Shown: positions 1 through 8,937, counted from the stretch's first letter. The stretch: 64,000 nt of DNA from Clostridium_I sp047718555 (GCF_047718555.1 NZ_JBDNRK010000006.1:53185-117184); one strand, 5' to 3'. Numbers and translations: made by a program. The notes: generated from the sequence alone by a model not told the origin.

Positions 1-688
1 ATTCAATACCACTATATTTTCTTGGTTCAGAATTATTTATTCCACGTGATACAGTTTCGGTAATTAATCTTCTTTTGTGATTTTGAAGAAGTTCTAATTG
101 TGTTTTTAAATCTATAATAATACTGTCAATTTGTGAACATTGTTTATCAAGAAAATTTGCTATTATCTTTTGCTCATTTATTTTTGGTATTGTATATTTA
201 AATTCAGCAAAATCACCTTGATATAAGTGCTGAATTGTGCTATTGCCAGCATTTTTAATAGCATACCAAGTCCAGAATACGTCTGATTGGAGTACCCAGT
301 AAAGGAAACGACGATCATATCCGCTTATTGTAGAAATACGAAGTACACCACTGTTAAGGGAAGTTGGGGCGGTCAGACCATCAACAATGGCTACTTTACC
401 AATTGTTCCGTCCTTGGTAATAAGTAAGTCTCCATTTTCAATTTGGATATCATGAGCTTCTTCCCAACGTTTCATAGGAACATGAACACAGGTATCCCAA
501 TTAATACCACCATTGACAAAGTCTGTACCAGTAATTAGAAAAGCTCCTTCATCACAATATTCTTCAGAAGTTAAACCTTGCCAACCAATACGACCTTTTA
601 ATGTAGAAATATATTTAATTTTATTAGTTTGCCAATCGACGGGAATGGTGCCAATCCAACTAATACCACTTTCTTTTGTTTTAGACAT
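1..688 (-). CDS. hsdS: Type I restriction-modification specificity subunit HsdS (partial, 3' end outside window)
   Basis: Reading the minus strand from 688 gives MSKTKESGISWIGTIPVDWQ, followed by about 229 residues with no stop to the window edge. The opening (E-S-G-I-S-W-I-G-x-I-P-x-D-W) is the classic N-terminus of a HsdS target-recognition domain, and QKIIANFLDKQ near residue 190 is the typical end of the first recognition domain before the helical spacer. HsdS sets the DNA sequence recognised by the HsdR2M2S complex. The start codon overlaps the hsdM stop by one base (TAATG), so the two are translationally coupled. The second recognition domain and any hsdR lie to the left of the window. 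Confidence 0.93.
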   Translation of the reverse strand, partial: MSKTKESGISWIGTIPVDWQTNKIKYISTLKGRIGWQGLTSEEYCDEGAFLITGTDFVNGGINWDTCVHVPMKRWEEAHDIQIENGDLLITKDGTIGKVAIVDGLTAPTSLNSGVLRISTISGYDRRFLYWVLQSDVFWTWYAIKNAGNSTIQHLYQGDFAEFKYTIPKINEQKIIANFLDKQCSQIDSIIIDLKTQLELLQNHKRRLITETVSRGINNSEPRKYSGIE

Positions 689-2832
689 TAATGCTTACCT
701 CCAGTTAAAAGTGAGATTTTCTCTTTCAAACTCAATTCAATCTCTATAAATTGAGTTAATAAATCATCAGCTTTTTCAGGTTCTTTGTATTCGTAGAAAA
801 AACGAGCAAATGGGAATTCAGCACCAAGTTTTTCCTTATTAGTAGAGCTAAGTGCTTTATTTTCATCGAATTCATATGCCCATATAGCATCTGGAACATG
901 AGGCAATACCTCTGTCTCAAAATATTTTTGTACATTTTGATTGAGCTTTATTATCTCAGTATCCTTAGTAGTTGGGTCAGGGATAATATTTCCCTTACGG
1001 TCTTTCTGAATAACGGCCGTTTTATCCATTACAGACATTTCCATTGCAATTCCAGTTAAACGTGAAGCAGAATATCCATCGATATCTTTGATAATCAACT
1101 TAATAGCATTCTCAAGTTTTGCATAATCAGTATAGATTGTTTCAGATTGATGCGCTTTAAGAGCTTCAATGACTGCAGTAGTAAATACAAGACCACGTTT
1201 ATATTTCTGATATTTCTTTTCAGCTGCTGCATCACGAGGATTTGTTTCTTCAAGTTCGGTAAAATCAGCCTCATTATAAATATTTGAGTTGCTCGTGAAA
1301 TAAGCACTGGTTCTTAAAGATTCTATACTTTCCGCATTGATAACACCTCTACGCTGCAACGGTTGCCATACGGAATACTCTTTATACATAAATTCTTCTT
1401 TGTCAAAAATCTTGCAAAGAGGTCCGGGTTGAAATTCAGAATATATGCGTGTTATTTCCTTAATTTGTTCAAGAGAAATCTCTCTACGTTTTTTTCCAAG
1501 GGAACGCTTAAGAGGTTTCCACAAATCTACAGCATTAATAAGTTGAATTTTATTCATACGTTCTTTACGTTTATTCTTTGAAAGAATAAATGCATAAATG
1601 CCAATATCAGTATTGTAGAATAACTGGGATGGGAGAGCTATGATAGCTTCAACCAAGTCATTCTCAAGCATAAATCGTCTTATCTGACTTTCGCCACTTG
1701 TTGTATTGCCAGAGAAAAGAGGAGAACCGTTTGTAATAATAGCAGCACGTCCGTTATCCTTATCCATCTTTGCTATAGCGTGTTGCATGAAAAGTAATTG
1801 CATATCACCTGTTCCTGGAAGACCTGCACCAAAGCGTCCGCTCTTTCCTTTTTTGTATTCTGCGCGTACAGCTTTTTCCACTCCATCGCCTGCATCCTTA
1901 CCACCCCAAGATAAACCAAATGGAGGATTAGCAATTACAAAACGCATTGAAGTGTCTTCAAAACAATCTTCTTTCATAGTATCAGCAAATCTAATATTTT
2001 CTGCGGCTTGCCCTTTTATAAGCATATCAGCAAGACAGATAGCAAAAGACTCAGGATTATTTTCCTGACCAAACAGACGAATAGAGGCATCAGGATTCAT
2101 TCTCTTTATAAAATCGTGTGTAGTGGAAAGCATACCACCTGTGCCACAGGCCATATCTAATACTGTAATTTCTTTTCCTTCACTAAATACATCATCGCAA
2201 CCTTCAGCTAGTAGAATACTTGAAAGTAATCGAATAACTTCACGAGGAGTATAGTGGTCACCAGCTTCAGCGTTTTCAGAGAATCTACGAATGATTTCTT
2301 CAAACATATAACCCATTTTGTGACCATCAATGGTATCTGGATTTAAATTTAGTTCAGAGAACTTCTTTACAACACCGAGAAGACGATTATTTTTATCTAA
2401 ATCAGCAATTTTTTCTTTGAACTTAAGCCTATTAATTAAAATATCCTGCACATTAGGTGAGAATGATTCAATATAAAAACAGAAATTCTCTACAATAGCT
2501 GGGGCCTCATCTAACAGGTTTGCTAGATTAAAGTCACTAGTATTATAAAAAGGGTAGCCAGACAATCTTGTGAGAATTTGTGCAGGTGTTTGTGGATTTT
2601 TCTTAAAGGCATCAGTAACCTTTTCTTTCTTAGTTTTGCCGTCAGTATCTTTAACCTCTAATGCACATTCTAATCGTCTTATAATAATCATCGGGATAAT
2701 AATATCTTTGTATTTATCTGCTTTATATGGACCACGGAGAGTATTAGCAATAGAGAAGACCATATCTACTTCTTTACTTACGTTGATGCTTGCGTCATCC
2801 ATCATAACTTTAGTTATTTTTGTATCTGCCAT
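688..2832 (-). CDS. hsdM: Type I restriction-modification DNA methyltransferase HsdM
   Basis: 714-residue N6-adenine methyltransferase subunit. A HsdM N-terminal helical domain covers about residues 20-165. The AdoMet motif DMACGTGGM is at about 226-234 and the catalytic NPPF motif at about 302-305, so both key motifs are intact. The C-terminal helical region contacts HsdS. It methylates host DNA at the site chosen by HsdS and forms the core of the restriction complex. The ribosome binding site (ggagg, eight bases upstream of the ATG at 2832) lies at the end of the preceding antitoxin gene, 17 bp away, so all three genes form one operon. Confidence 0.95.
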   Translation of the reverse strand: MADTKITKVMMDDASINVSKEVDMVFSIANTLRGPYKADKYKDIIIPMIIIRRLECALEVKDTDGKTKKEKVTDAFKKNPQTPAQILTRLSGYPFYNTSDFNLANLLDEAPAIVENFCFYIESFSPNVQDILINRLKFKEKIADLDKNNRLLGVVKKFSELNLNPDTIDGHKMGYMFEEIIRRFSENAEAGDHYTPREVIRLLSSILLAEGCDDVFSEGKEITVLDMACGTGGMLSTTHDFIKRMNPDASIRLFGQENNPESFAICLADMLIKGQAAENIRFADTMKEDCFEDTSMRFVIANPPFGLSWGGKDAGDGVEKAVRAEYKKGKSGRFGAGLPGTGDMQLLFMQHAIAKMDKDNGRAAIITNGSPLFSGNTTSGESQIRRFMLENDLVEAIIALPSQLFYNTDIGIYAFILSKNKRKERMNKIQLINAVDLWKPLKRSLGKKRREISLEQIKEITRIYSEFQPGPLCKIFDKEEFMYKEYSVWQPLQRRGVINAESIESLRTSAYFTSNSNIYNEADFTELEETNPRDAAAEKKYQKYKRGLVFTTAVIEALKAHQSETIYTDYAKLENAIKLIIKDIDGYSASRLTGIAMEMSVMDKTAVIQKDRKGNIIPDPTTKDTEIIKLNQNVQKYFETEVLPHVPDAIWAYEFDENKALSSTNKEKLGAEFPFARFFYEYKEPEKADDLLTQFIEIELSLKEKISLLTGGKH

Positions 2833-2849
2833 TTTTGTTTTCCTCCAGT

Positions 2850-3059
2850 TTAAAATTCACTTATATCAATTCCGGCCTTTAGCAAACGTTCATATCTCTC
2901 ATTAGAAATGAGGATTGCTAGAGGCTTTCCATTTTTTAAAATATATCCAGTTGTATCTTTTTCAGCAATGGATGTAACTATTTTTGAAGCCTGACCTCTG
3001 AGCAAGTCAGACATATTGTAATGTTCCATAGGTGTTTTTATTTTCTTTGGAATAGCCAT
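2850..3059 (-). CDS. Phd/YefM-family antitoxin-like protein, first gene of the RM operon
   Basis: 69-residue protein with the Phd/YefM pattern: an N-terminal DNA-binding part (M-S-D-L-L-R-G-Q-A-S-K-I-V) and the middle GYILKNGKPLAILISNERYERL, a typical antitoxin fold signature. Such proteins bind DNA and neutralise a Doc or YoeB/RelE toxin, but no toxin gene lies next to it; hsdM follows directly. It probably works as an autoregulator of the restriction-modification operon. The start at 3059 has a good ribosome binding site (taggaggttta). A palindrome with arms at 3107-3115 and 3130-3137 overlaps its promoter and is a plausible operator. Confidence 0.82.
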   Translation of the reverse strand: MAIPKKIKTPMEHYNMSDLLRGQASKIVTSIAEKDTTGYILKNGKPLAILISNERYERLLKAGIDISEF

Positions 3060-3580
3060 CTTAAACCTCCTATTCTTGTGTGCAACAATTCACACTACAT
3101 TGTATCAAAAAAGTAATTACTATTACAACTACTTTTTAAATTTACATATATTAAATGATTTCAATTACTTATAGAACTAAAGATATTTCTAACTTGGCAA
3201 GTTAGAATTCAATTCGAGAAAAGCTTGTTTTTAACTTGTTTTAATATCAGGTAGAGGGCTGGAAGTACTTTGTTTCAGGGTTTTTGTTTAACTTGGGAAG
3301 ATACGACAACAGTTAAGTTTTTCTATAAACTTTTATATAGAAGAACGGAGAATTCTTCTGTATAAAGCAGTCAAAGGGCTGCTGAAAAAATATCAAATGC
3401 CTGAGTTGCAATAAGGCAAAGGATACATATTGTTTCGCACTGTTAATAAGAACAGTTGCGTTGCAATAGAAGTACCTTCCCTTATTGCGCTCTTTTTTAG
3501 GGTTTGTGTACTTCTTTTAGGCACAAGCCCTATTTTTGTATCCTTTGCCGCCAAAGCAACTTGGCGGAAAGGAGTACTTA
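3060..3580 (+). promoter_or_regulatory. Gene-free region with a long structured RNA leader containing an attenuator-like terminator
   Basis: No convincing gene lies here. On the plus strand a chain of complementary segments precedes the gene at 3581. They are 3333-3345 with 3353-3365; 3408-3416 with 3480-3488; 3415-3427 with 3537-3549 (13 perfect pairs); 3498-3508 with 3522-3532 followed by five T (terminator-like); and CCGCCAA/TTGGCGG at 3548-3567 just before the ribosome binding site. Several of these share bases and exclude one another, which is the logic of an attenuator or riboregulator. Ligand or trigger unknown. Confidence 0.6.
3099..3137 (-). promoter_or_regulatory. Promoter and probable operator of the RM operon
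   Basis: On the minus strand TTGTAA (3128-3123) and TACAAT (3104-3099) are separated by 18 bp. The inverted repeat with arms AAAAAAGTA (3107-3115) and TACTTTTT (3130-3137) brackets the -35/-10 spacer, as expected for autoregulation by the Phd-like protein. Inferred from sequence only. Confidence 0.55.
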
Positions 3581-4228
3581 ATGAAAAAAGAAACACAGGA
3601 AATCAGAGTAAATAGAGCAGAGGAGGAACAGGTACTAATACCTATGATTATCGATAGGGATTCTATCGAAGAACATGGGATGATAGTAGGTGTAGAAAAA
3701 TCCCAGATTAGAAAATGGAGAGTGGGGAACAGAAAGGTAGATGTGGTTCTGATTCCAGGAACTAAAGTGCAGTACGATGCCGTGATGAGTTCCTATTCAG
3801 CGGAGTTTAAAGCAGAGGATCGTGATAAACGCTGCGAAGTAAGTAATGGCAAAGGAAAATTGATTCGTTGCCCAGAAAGTAACAAATGCAGTAAGTGTCC
3901 ATATGCCACTTCATTGGATAAGAAGAACTTCGGAACACTAACATTCAGCTGTCTGTCAGCAGAAAATGCAGAAGGGGAAGAGGTTGATTTCGAAGCAGTT
4001 ACTCCAGTTACATATGGTTCAGAAGATATCTATTTTGGTACGCTGAATGAACTGATTAGTCGTGTACAGGAAATTGACCCTAACTATGGTAGGATACTTA
4101 AGCTATTATCTGATGGATTCAGCCATAGGGAAATAGCAGCTGAAATTGGGATAGGAAAGAGTACTGTCACTGATAAAGTGGCAAAGATTAAGAAAATTGC
4201 AATGGATTTACTGGATGATATGATTTAA
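3581..4228 (+). CDS. HTH protein with sigma-70 region 4-like C-terminus and cysteine cluster
   Basis: 215 residues, starting at the ATG behind aaaggag (six bases), rather than at upstream in-frame starts that lie within the leader hairpins. The middle carries a CPESNKCSKCPYA cysteine cluster, likely metal-binding. The C-terminus (L-S-D-G-F-S-H-R-E-I-A-A-E-I-G-I-G-K-S-T-V, residues about 178-198) is a clear helix-turn-helix of the sigma-region-4/LuxR type. Proteins like this occur at the edge of prophages and integrative elements; a regulatory role is inferred. It is separated from the convergent DNA polymerase gene by a bidirectional terminator. Confidence 0.7.
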   Translation: MKKETQEIRVNRAEEEQVLIPMIIDRDSIEEHGMIVGVEKSQIRKWRVGNRKVDVVLIPGTKVQYDAVMSSYSAEFKAEDRDKRCEVSNGKGKLIRCPESNKCSKCPYATSLDKKNFGTLTFSCLSAENAEGEEVDFEAVTPVTYGSEDIYFGTLNELISRVQEIDPNYGRILKLLSDGFSHREIAAEIGIGKSTVTDKVAKIKKIAMDLLDDMI

Positions 4229-4234
4229 AAAACT

Positions 4235-4270
4235 ATGGTAGCAGCACTTGAGAATCAGTGTTGCTACCAT
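4235..4270. terminator. Bidirectional intrinsic terminator
   Basis: Fourteen-base arms ATGGTAGCAGCACT (4235-4248) and AGTGTTGCTACCAT (4257-4270) pair with one G-U. A T-rich stretch follows on the plus strand and an AAAA stretch precedes it, so it can stop transcripts from both converging genes. Confidence 0.85.
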
Positions 4271-4275
4271 TTTGG

Positions 4276-6267
4276 TTAATCTTTTTTATAGAACATTGTC
4301 TCATAGCCATCGGCTCTTAACTGCAGACCTTTCATCCACGGGGGTGTTATCCCCATTTGTTCACAGATGATATCCAAGGATTCATCCATAGGACATTCAA
4401 TAATTAATTCGTCATGGACATGACCACAGATGAAATAGTGTCTTAGTGTATGCATAGCATAGCTGAGGATATCTCTTGAGATTGCCTGTACAATATTTTC
4501 CACAAATTTAGGACCATATGATTCGATGCGTTCCCATTTCTTTGTTGCTCCGACACCTTCGTAGGTTACAGCTTCGCCACCAAACTGATTAACACCAATC
4601 TTAGGCTTTACGTAAGCCAGCTTTCTTCCAGATGGGAGTTTGATGAACAGCATACCGCTTTGATAAATAAAATAGATACCGTGAGTTTCGGTGGTAGTTT
4701 TCTGTTTTATTGCAATTTTAACTGCGTTATCAACATCCCACCAAAACTGTACTATGTTAGGATTGGAGGTTCTCCAGGCATCAACAAGAGGTTGTAATTC
4801 CTCTTCTGCAAGCCCCATATCTAAGGCACCCATAGATTTAAGGGCTCCACAGGAACCGCCGTATCCTAATGCAAGTTCGGCTATCTTGCCTTTCTGGCGA
4901 AGATGGCTGTTCAGACCATGTTTTTCAACTGGAACACCAAACATCGCAGAGGCACTTGCACAATAAATATCTCCATTATTAGCAAAGACTTTATTTCTCC
5001 ATGACTCCTGTGCAAGGTGTGAGAGTACCCTCGCCTCGATTGCACTATAGTCTAGCACAGCGAATTTATATCCAGGCTTTGGAATGAAAGCGGTGCGGAT
5101 TAACTCTGACAATACTTCTGGGACAGAATCATAAAGCATTTCTAATGCATAATAGTTACCGCTTTTTACAAGGTTACGAGCCTGCTCCAAATCTGGCATA
5201 TGATTCTGTGGCAAATTTTGTAATTGAATTAAACGTCCAGCCCAGCGACCACTACGATTTGCTCCGTAGAACTGGAACATTCCTCTTGCACGGCTATCAG
5301 CACATACAGCATTTTGCATTGCCTGATATTTCTTTATACTTGATTTGGCAAGCTGCTGACGGAGAATAAGGACATCAGCAAGTTCCTGTGGAGCATCCTT
5401 TAGCATCTCTGCCACAGCCTTTTTATCAAGAGTGTCGGTTTCAATGCCATTGTCATTTAACCATTGTTTCATCTGCAGTACAGAATTTGGATTATCAAGA
5501 TTTGTGAGCTTCTTCATTTCTTCCGAGAGCACTTCCTTGGAACGCTCATCCATCTTAATTGCCTGTTCAACAACATTCACGTCAATGGCGATTCCACGAT
5601 CATTAATTTTCTGGTCTATTTGATATTCTCCCCATACAAATTCAGGCACAGGAAACTTAGCCAACTTTTTCTGAATGGACATTTCAACTTCAACATCTCT
5701 GCGATTGTAGGAGACGAAGGTTGCCCATTTTGCTATGTCATGCATAGGAAGATTGCGAGTTCGGTTACCATTAGATTTTGTGGGCTTGCATGGAACACAG
5801 AAGTAACGGATGAGGTCTTTGCCTTCTTTCATTTTCTGTTCCTGTAAGCCAAGGACAGCCCCAACACCTTCAAGGGATAAGGGCAGTCCATTATAAGCAG
5901 ACCATATCATGGAGCATTTCCATGAAGAGGGGTTTAGGTAGTTACCGACAGTGTCATCGCTGTTACTGTAGCTACTGAAGTGTTCAGGATAATTTTTTCT
6001 AAGCCATGCTGACAGGCATATACGCTCAAATGCCGAGTTGAATGCCCATTTGGTCACGGATTCGTCTGAAAGGGCAGATATTATTTCAATTGGAACTTCC
6101 TCGCCACTCGCCAGGTCTATGACAATAACATCACCACCATTGATGGAGTAGGCGAAGAGGAGAATTTCAAAGTTGGGAGATTCTGTATATTTATATGTTC
6201 CACATTTCTTCAGATTGATATCAGAGAAAGTCTCAAGGTCTATCGATAATGATATTATTTTGTCCAT
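4276..6267 (-). CDS. Phage family A DNA polymerase with 3'-5' exonuclease domain
   Basis: 663 residues from the ATG at 6267; an upstream ATG in frame overlaps the ribosome binding site and is less likely. The N-terminal DnaQ-like exonuclease starts with D10-L-E12. The polymerase domain has motif A DYSAIEAR (about 406), motif B RQKGKIAELALGYGG (about 457) and motif C HDE (HVHDELIIE, about 616-624), all complete. It replicates phage DNA. It is the last gene of a minus-strand replication block and lies 69 bp downstream of the DUF2815 gene, probably co-transcribed with it. Confidence 0.93.
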   Translation of the reverse strand: MDKIISLSIDLETFSDINLKKCGTYKYTESPNFEILLFAYSINGGDVIVIDLASGEEVPIEIISALSDESVTKWAFNSAFERICLSAWLRKNYPEHFSSYSNSDDTVGNYLNPSSWKCSMIWSAYNGLPLSLEGVGAVLGLQEQKMKEGKDLIRYFCVPCKPTKSNGNRTRNLPMHDIAKWATFVSYNRRDVEVEMSIQKKLAKFPVPEFVWGEYQIDQKINDRGIAIDVNVVEQAIKMDERSKEVLSEEMKKLTNLDNPNSVLQMKQWLNDNGIETDTLDKKAVAEMLKDAPQELADVLILRQQLAKSSIKKYQAMQNAVCADSRARGMFQFYGANRSGRWAGRLIQLQNLPQNHMPDLEQARNLVKSGNYYALEMLYDSVPEVLSELIRTAFIPKPGYKFAVLDYSAIEARVLSHLAQESWRNKVFANNGDIYCASASAMFGVPVEKHGLNSHLRQKGKIAELALGYGGSCGALKSMGALDMGLAEEELQPLVDAWRTSNPNIVQFWWDVDNAVKIAIKQKTTTETHGIYFIYQSGMLFIKLPSGRKLAYVKPKIGVNQFGGEAVTYEGVGATKKWERIESYGPKFVENIVQAISRDILSYAMHTLRHYFICGHVHDELIIECPMDESLDIICEQMGITPPWMKGLQLRADGYETMFYKKD

Positions 6268-6336
6268 GATTGTCACCATCCTTATAATAAAAAGCGGCAG
6301 CATAGCTACCGCCTAGTTAGAGACTAAATGTTTATC

Positions 6337-6900
6337 TTATGAAAGGAAATCATCATCTGAATCTGTTGTGAAATCATCCTCAGCACGAGATTTGCCACCT
6401 AAAGGTTCACCATCTGAAATTTTTTGTAGGTTATTTAAGCCACAAGCGATTCCGCGATTTCCGTTAGAGTTGAAGACATAAAGGTTAATTGAGGCCCTGC
6501 CATAAACGCCAGAATATACTTCAGAGCGCTCAAGTATAGGATTACGGTCTGCATCAACTACACCCGGTGCGGTAGCACTATTGGCATTGATGAAGTATGC
6601 ATTTGCATAAGTAGGATCATCTGGTCTTTCTGCATCGCCATCGCGAAGCGGAGTCTTAAGAACTGAAAGAGCAGGTATTGTTTTGCCATTTCCTTTTAAC
6701 TTTGATTCGCCTTCCTTGTAAGCTGCCTCAATTGCTGCTTTAATCTTTGCAACAGTCTTAACATCGGACTTAGGAATAATGAGGCTTACGCTATACTTAG
6801 GTGTTCCCCCGTTGATTGACTTTGGATCCCATACATTTGCATAAGACCATCTTGTTTGTGGACCTGTAATAACTTTAGTTGGATTTGCTATTTTTGACAT
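6337..6900 (-). CDS. DUF2815 family protein, probable ssDNA-binding protein
   Basis: 187 residues from the ATG at 6900 (ribosome binding site aaggagga). The N-terminus MSKIANPTKVITGPQTRWSY and the pattern S-V-S-L-I-I-P-K-S-D are typical of DUF2815 proteins, which sit next to DNA polymerase and DUF2800 genes in many Firmicutes phages. The acidic C-terminal tail (DDFTTDSDDDFLS) resembles the protein-interaction tails of ssDNA-binding proteins such as T7 gp2.5, so an ssDNA-binding role is inferred. Its stop is 14 bp from the stop-side boundary of the upstream gene. Confidence 0.85.
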   Translation of the reverse strand: MSKIANPTKVITGPQTRWSYANVWDPKSINGGTPKYSVSLIIPKSDVKTVAKIKAAIEAAYKEGESKLKGNGKTIPALSVLKTPLRDGDAERPDDPTYANAYFINANSATAPGVVDADRNPILERSEVYSGVYGRASINLYVFNSNGNRGIACGLNNLQKISDGEPLGGKSRAEDDFTTDSDDDFLS

Positions 6901-6913
6901 AATATTGTCCTCC

Positions 6914-8035
6914 TTATTCTTCAATAAAATCATTTTGTGCTGTATTCATTGCCGGACGTTTGTCACTCTCCGGCACGAGTGTTGGTTTACCTGGTGCCTT
7001 GTAGACAAGACTACCTAGGATTTCTTCAAACTTCTTTTTGCCAAGAGCCGAAGTCATAGAGGTAACTCCGAGAAGTTTCTGTTCATATGGATTAAAGCCT
7101 GCTGAACTAACAGCATCTGCAACCGCTTGTTCATCAGTATATTTTCTTGTGGAACGTGATTCTACAATTTTAAACCCACAATACTTTGTACCACTGAGTG
7201 CCTGCTTTAAGGCATATTCCTTGATGTCATTGACCCAGGCTATAAGGTTATCAGCTTTTGAGAGAATGACCTCGATTTCTGTGCTGTCCAAGGTAGCAGG
7301 CATTTCAAAATCGTACTTTGCAAGTTCAAGGTTATACTCAGCACGTTTACGGCAGGTAGCCTTTACTTTGCAGAACTGACAGTGGTCCCCAGCTTTGAAT
7401 TCTCCATCGCCTGCATAAGCAAGTTCAGCTATAGGAGAGAGAACTTCATTTCCCCATTTCAGCAGGTCTTCCTTTGATAAGGTGTAGGTACTGACATTGT
7501 CTCTGCGTGGCTGAAAAACTGTCATTTTTATAATACCCACATCGTAGATACCATCGAAGAGTTCCAAAGCACCAAGTGCATAGCACATCATTTGCGGATT
7601 TTCTTCTGCCGATATCAAGATGCCAAGACCGTGCTTGTAATCAATTACCTGCAGAACACCATCTGCAACGATGACACAGTCACCCGTGCCGAAGCCTTCC
7701 TCTACATATTTGGAGAAGTCAAGATGCTGTTCGATCAAGACCAAAAGATCAGGGCAGTGCTGTTTTGCTTCTTCCACCTGCTCCATGACAAAGGATGCGT
7801 ATTCATCTGCGCAGTTTTCCATCTCTGCATCGTAGTACTCCAGATTCTTTATTAGGTCTTGGGTATTCATGCCGAGAGCCTTTTCCAATTTGTACTGACA
7901 TAAACTGTGTGCATCTGTACCTTGCTGTGCATAGGCACTGGCTTTGTCATCTTGCTCTGCACATAACTTTGCCGAAGGTGGGCAATTTAGCCACCTGTGG
8001 CTGGATGAAGCGGAGAGTAGTGCGTGTTTAGGCAT
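6914..8035 (-). CDS. DUF2800 family protein, Cas4/RecB-like PD-(D/E)XK nuclease
   Basis: 373 residues from the ATG at 8035, overlapping the preceding stop by eight bases. MPKHALLSASSSHRWLNCPPSA is the family opening, with an early cysteine. The core has TGDCVIVADGVLQVIDYKHG (catalytic D..DYK) and a C-terminal CQFCKVKATCRKRA cysteine triplet, which together with the first cysteine is the Fe-S arrangement of Cas4/AddB-type nucleases. It probably processes DNA ends in phage recombination or replication, working with the DUF2815 protein. Exact activity unknown. Confidence 0.88.
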   Translation of the reverse strand: MPKHALLSASSSHRWLNCPPSAKLCAEQDDKASAYAQQGTDAHSLCQYKLEKALGMNTQDLIKNLEYYDAEMENCADEYASFVMEQVEEAKQHCPDLLVLIEQHLDFSKYVEEGFGTGDCVIVADGVLQVIDYKHGLGILISAEENPQMMCYALGALELFDGIYDVGIIKMTVFQPRRDNVSTYTLSKEDLLKWGNEVLSPIAELAYAGDGEFKAGDHCQFCKVKATCRKRAEYNLELAKYDFEMPATLDSTEIEVILSKADNLIAWVNDIKEYALKQALSGTKYCGFKIVESRSTRKYTDEQAVADAVSSAGFNPYEQKLLGVTSMTSALGKKKFEEILGSLVYKAPGKPTLVPESDKRPAMNTAQNDFIEE

Positions 8036-8378
8036 TTCCAAACACCTCAGCCTCTGCCAGTAAAGCCTCGTAGTCTGATGGTTTGATGTCTGACAGTTTG
8101 TCCGCACCATATTTTAAAAGAAGTGCTTTGACATCTGCTGTATATCCATTACGGGATTTGTCAGCTAGAACAGCACGGACATCAGTAAGTGAGAGTGCCT
8201 TCTTTTCAGGCTTTTGAGTTTCTTCTGCCACGGCTTCTTTCTTCTTAGGATCTTTTGCGGGCTTTTCTTCTTCTGCCGTAGAAAACAATTCTCTCAAAGT
8301 ATCTGAGATTCCAATTAAGATTTCTCCACATTTCCTGAGTTCATCAAGTTCTGCAGATAATTTGCTCATTTTACCCAT
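8028..8378 (-). CDS. Small phage protein with coiled N-terminus, function unknown
   Basis: 116 residues. The N-terminal helix (about 1-40) is followed by a Lys/Glu/Pro/Ala-rich linker (about 40-65) and a compact C-terminal domain (L-T-D-V-R-A-V-L-A-D-K-S-R-N-G-Y...). The C-terminal segment resembles short helical interaction domains seen in small phage replication-region proteins that are sometimes mislabelled as rRNA biogenesis factors. The ribosome binding site is aaggag, nine bases from the ATG. It overlaps both neighbours, so it is translated as part of the block. No function assigned. Confidence 0.75.
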   Translation of the reverse strand: MGKMSKLSAELDELRKCGEILIGISDTLRELFSTAEEEKPAKDPKKKEAVAEETQKPEKKALSLTDVRAVLADKSRNGYTADVKALLLKYGADKLSDIKPSDYEALLAEAEVFGNA

Positions 8379-8544
8379 GTGCTTTATCTCCTTCCATATT
8401 TGATTGTTCTTGCGCTAACTGCTCGGTTAATTTCCTTGCAAGTCTTTTTGATATGACACTAATTGCAATTAGTACATCTGCAAGTTCTTCATCTAAGCAG
8501 TTCTCTTGTCTGTTTTCAGTGTCAGCAGTTGTTCCAGCTTGCAT
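8371..8544 (-). CDS. Small hypothetical phage protein
   Basis: 57 residues from the ATG at 8544, behind aaaggtgg; a GTG at 8556 lies inside the ribosome binding site and is unlikely to be the start. It is mostly acidic helix (DEELADVLIAISVISKRLARKLTEQLAQ). Its stop overlaps the next gene by eight bases, and it is the first gene of the minus-strand replication block. Family not recognised. Confidence 0.6.
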   Translation of the reverse strand: MQAGTTADTENRQENCLDEELADVLIAISVISKRLARKLTEQLAQEQSNMEGDKAHG

Positions 8545-8937
8545 AAGTAGCACCACCTTTCTGAGAGTTTATTACCTCTCTAATTTCCAAAGGACAGAAG
8601 TTTGTGATTTGGACGGATTTTCAAGAAACCTTTTTTGAAATTTTTTTACTTATGTCCCTCTACCTTTCAAAGGACAAAAGTTTTCAATTTGGACGGACTT
8701 TCTTGAAGTTTTTTAAAAATACTTTTTGTTTCATATCCTTCTAATTCTCTAAGGACAAAAGAGTTAAAAATGGACGGAGGATTTTTTAATTTTTTTAAAA
8801 TACTATTTTTTCTTATATTAAGGAAGCAATTTTGTTAAAGTAAAAAAGTTTTTAAATCCTCCGTCCAAAAGAGAAAGTTCTGTCCTTAGGAAGCTATAGG
8901 GGACTTATCCCTATGTACTTTTAAAGGAGGGGTTCTT
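8545..8937. promoter_or_regulatory. Divergent control region with repeated GGAC-N15-GGAC boxes
   Basis: Gene-free region between the minus- and plus-strand early blocks. Three direct copies of a box of the form AGGACAnAAG-N8-TGGACGGA start at 8591, 8671 and 8752, about 80 bp apart. One inverted copy covers 8859-8892. In each copy the two GGAC cores are exactly 19 bp apart. Long AT tracts lie between them. Such an array suggests operators for a phage regulator or iterons of a replication origin. A fifth copy lies at 38185-38217 before the recombinase module. Confidence 0.65.

Noticed and set aside
3393..3615. Short open frames in the leader before the HTH gene
   Set aside because: They coincide with the RNA hairpins and have no ribosome binding sites; the structured leader is the better explanation.
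8591..8790. Three spaced repeats at 80-bp period as a CRISPR array
   Set aside because: Repeat cores are only partly conserved, the intervals are AT tracts rather than unique spacers, a copy is inverted, and no cas genes are present.
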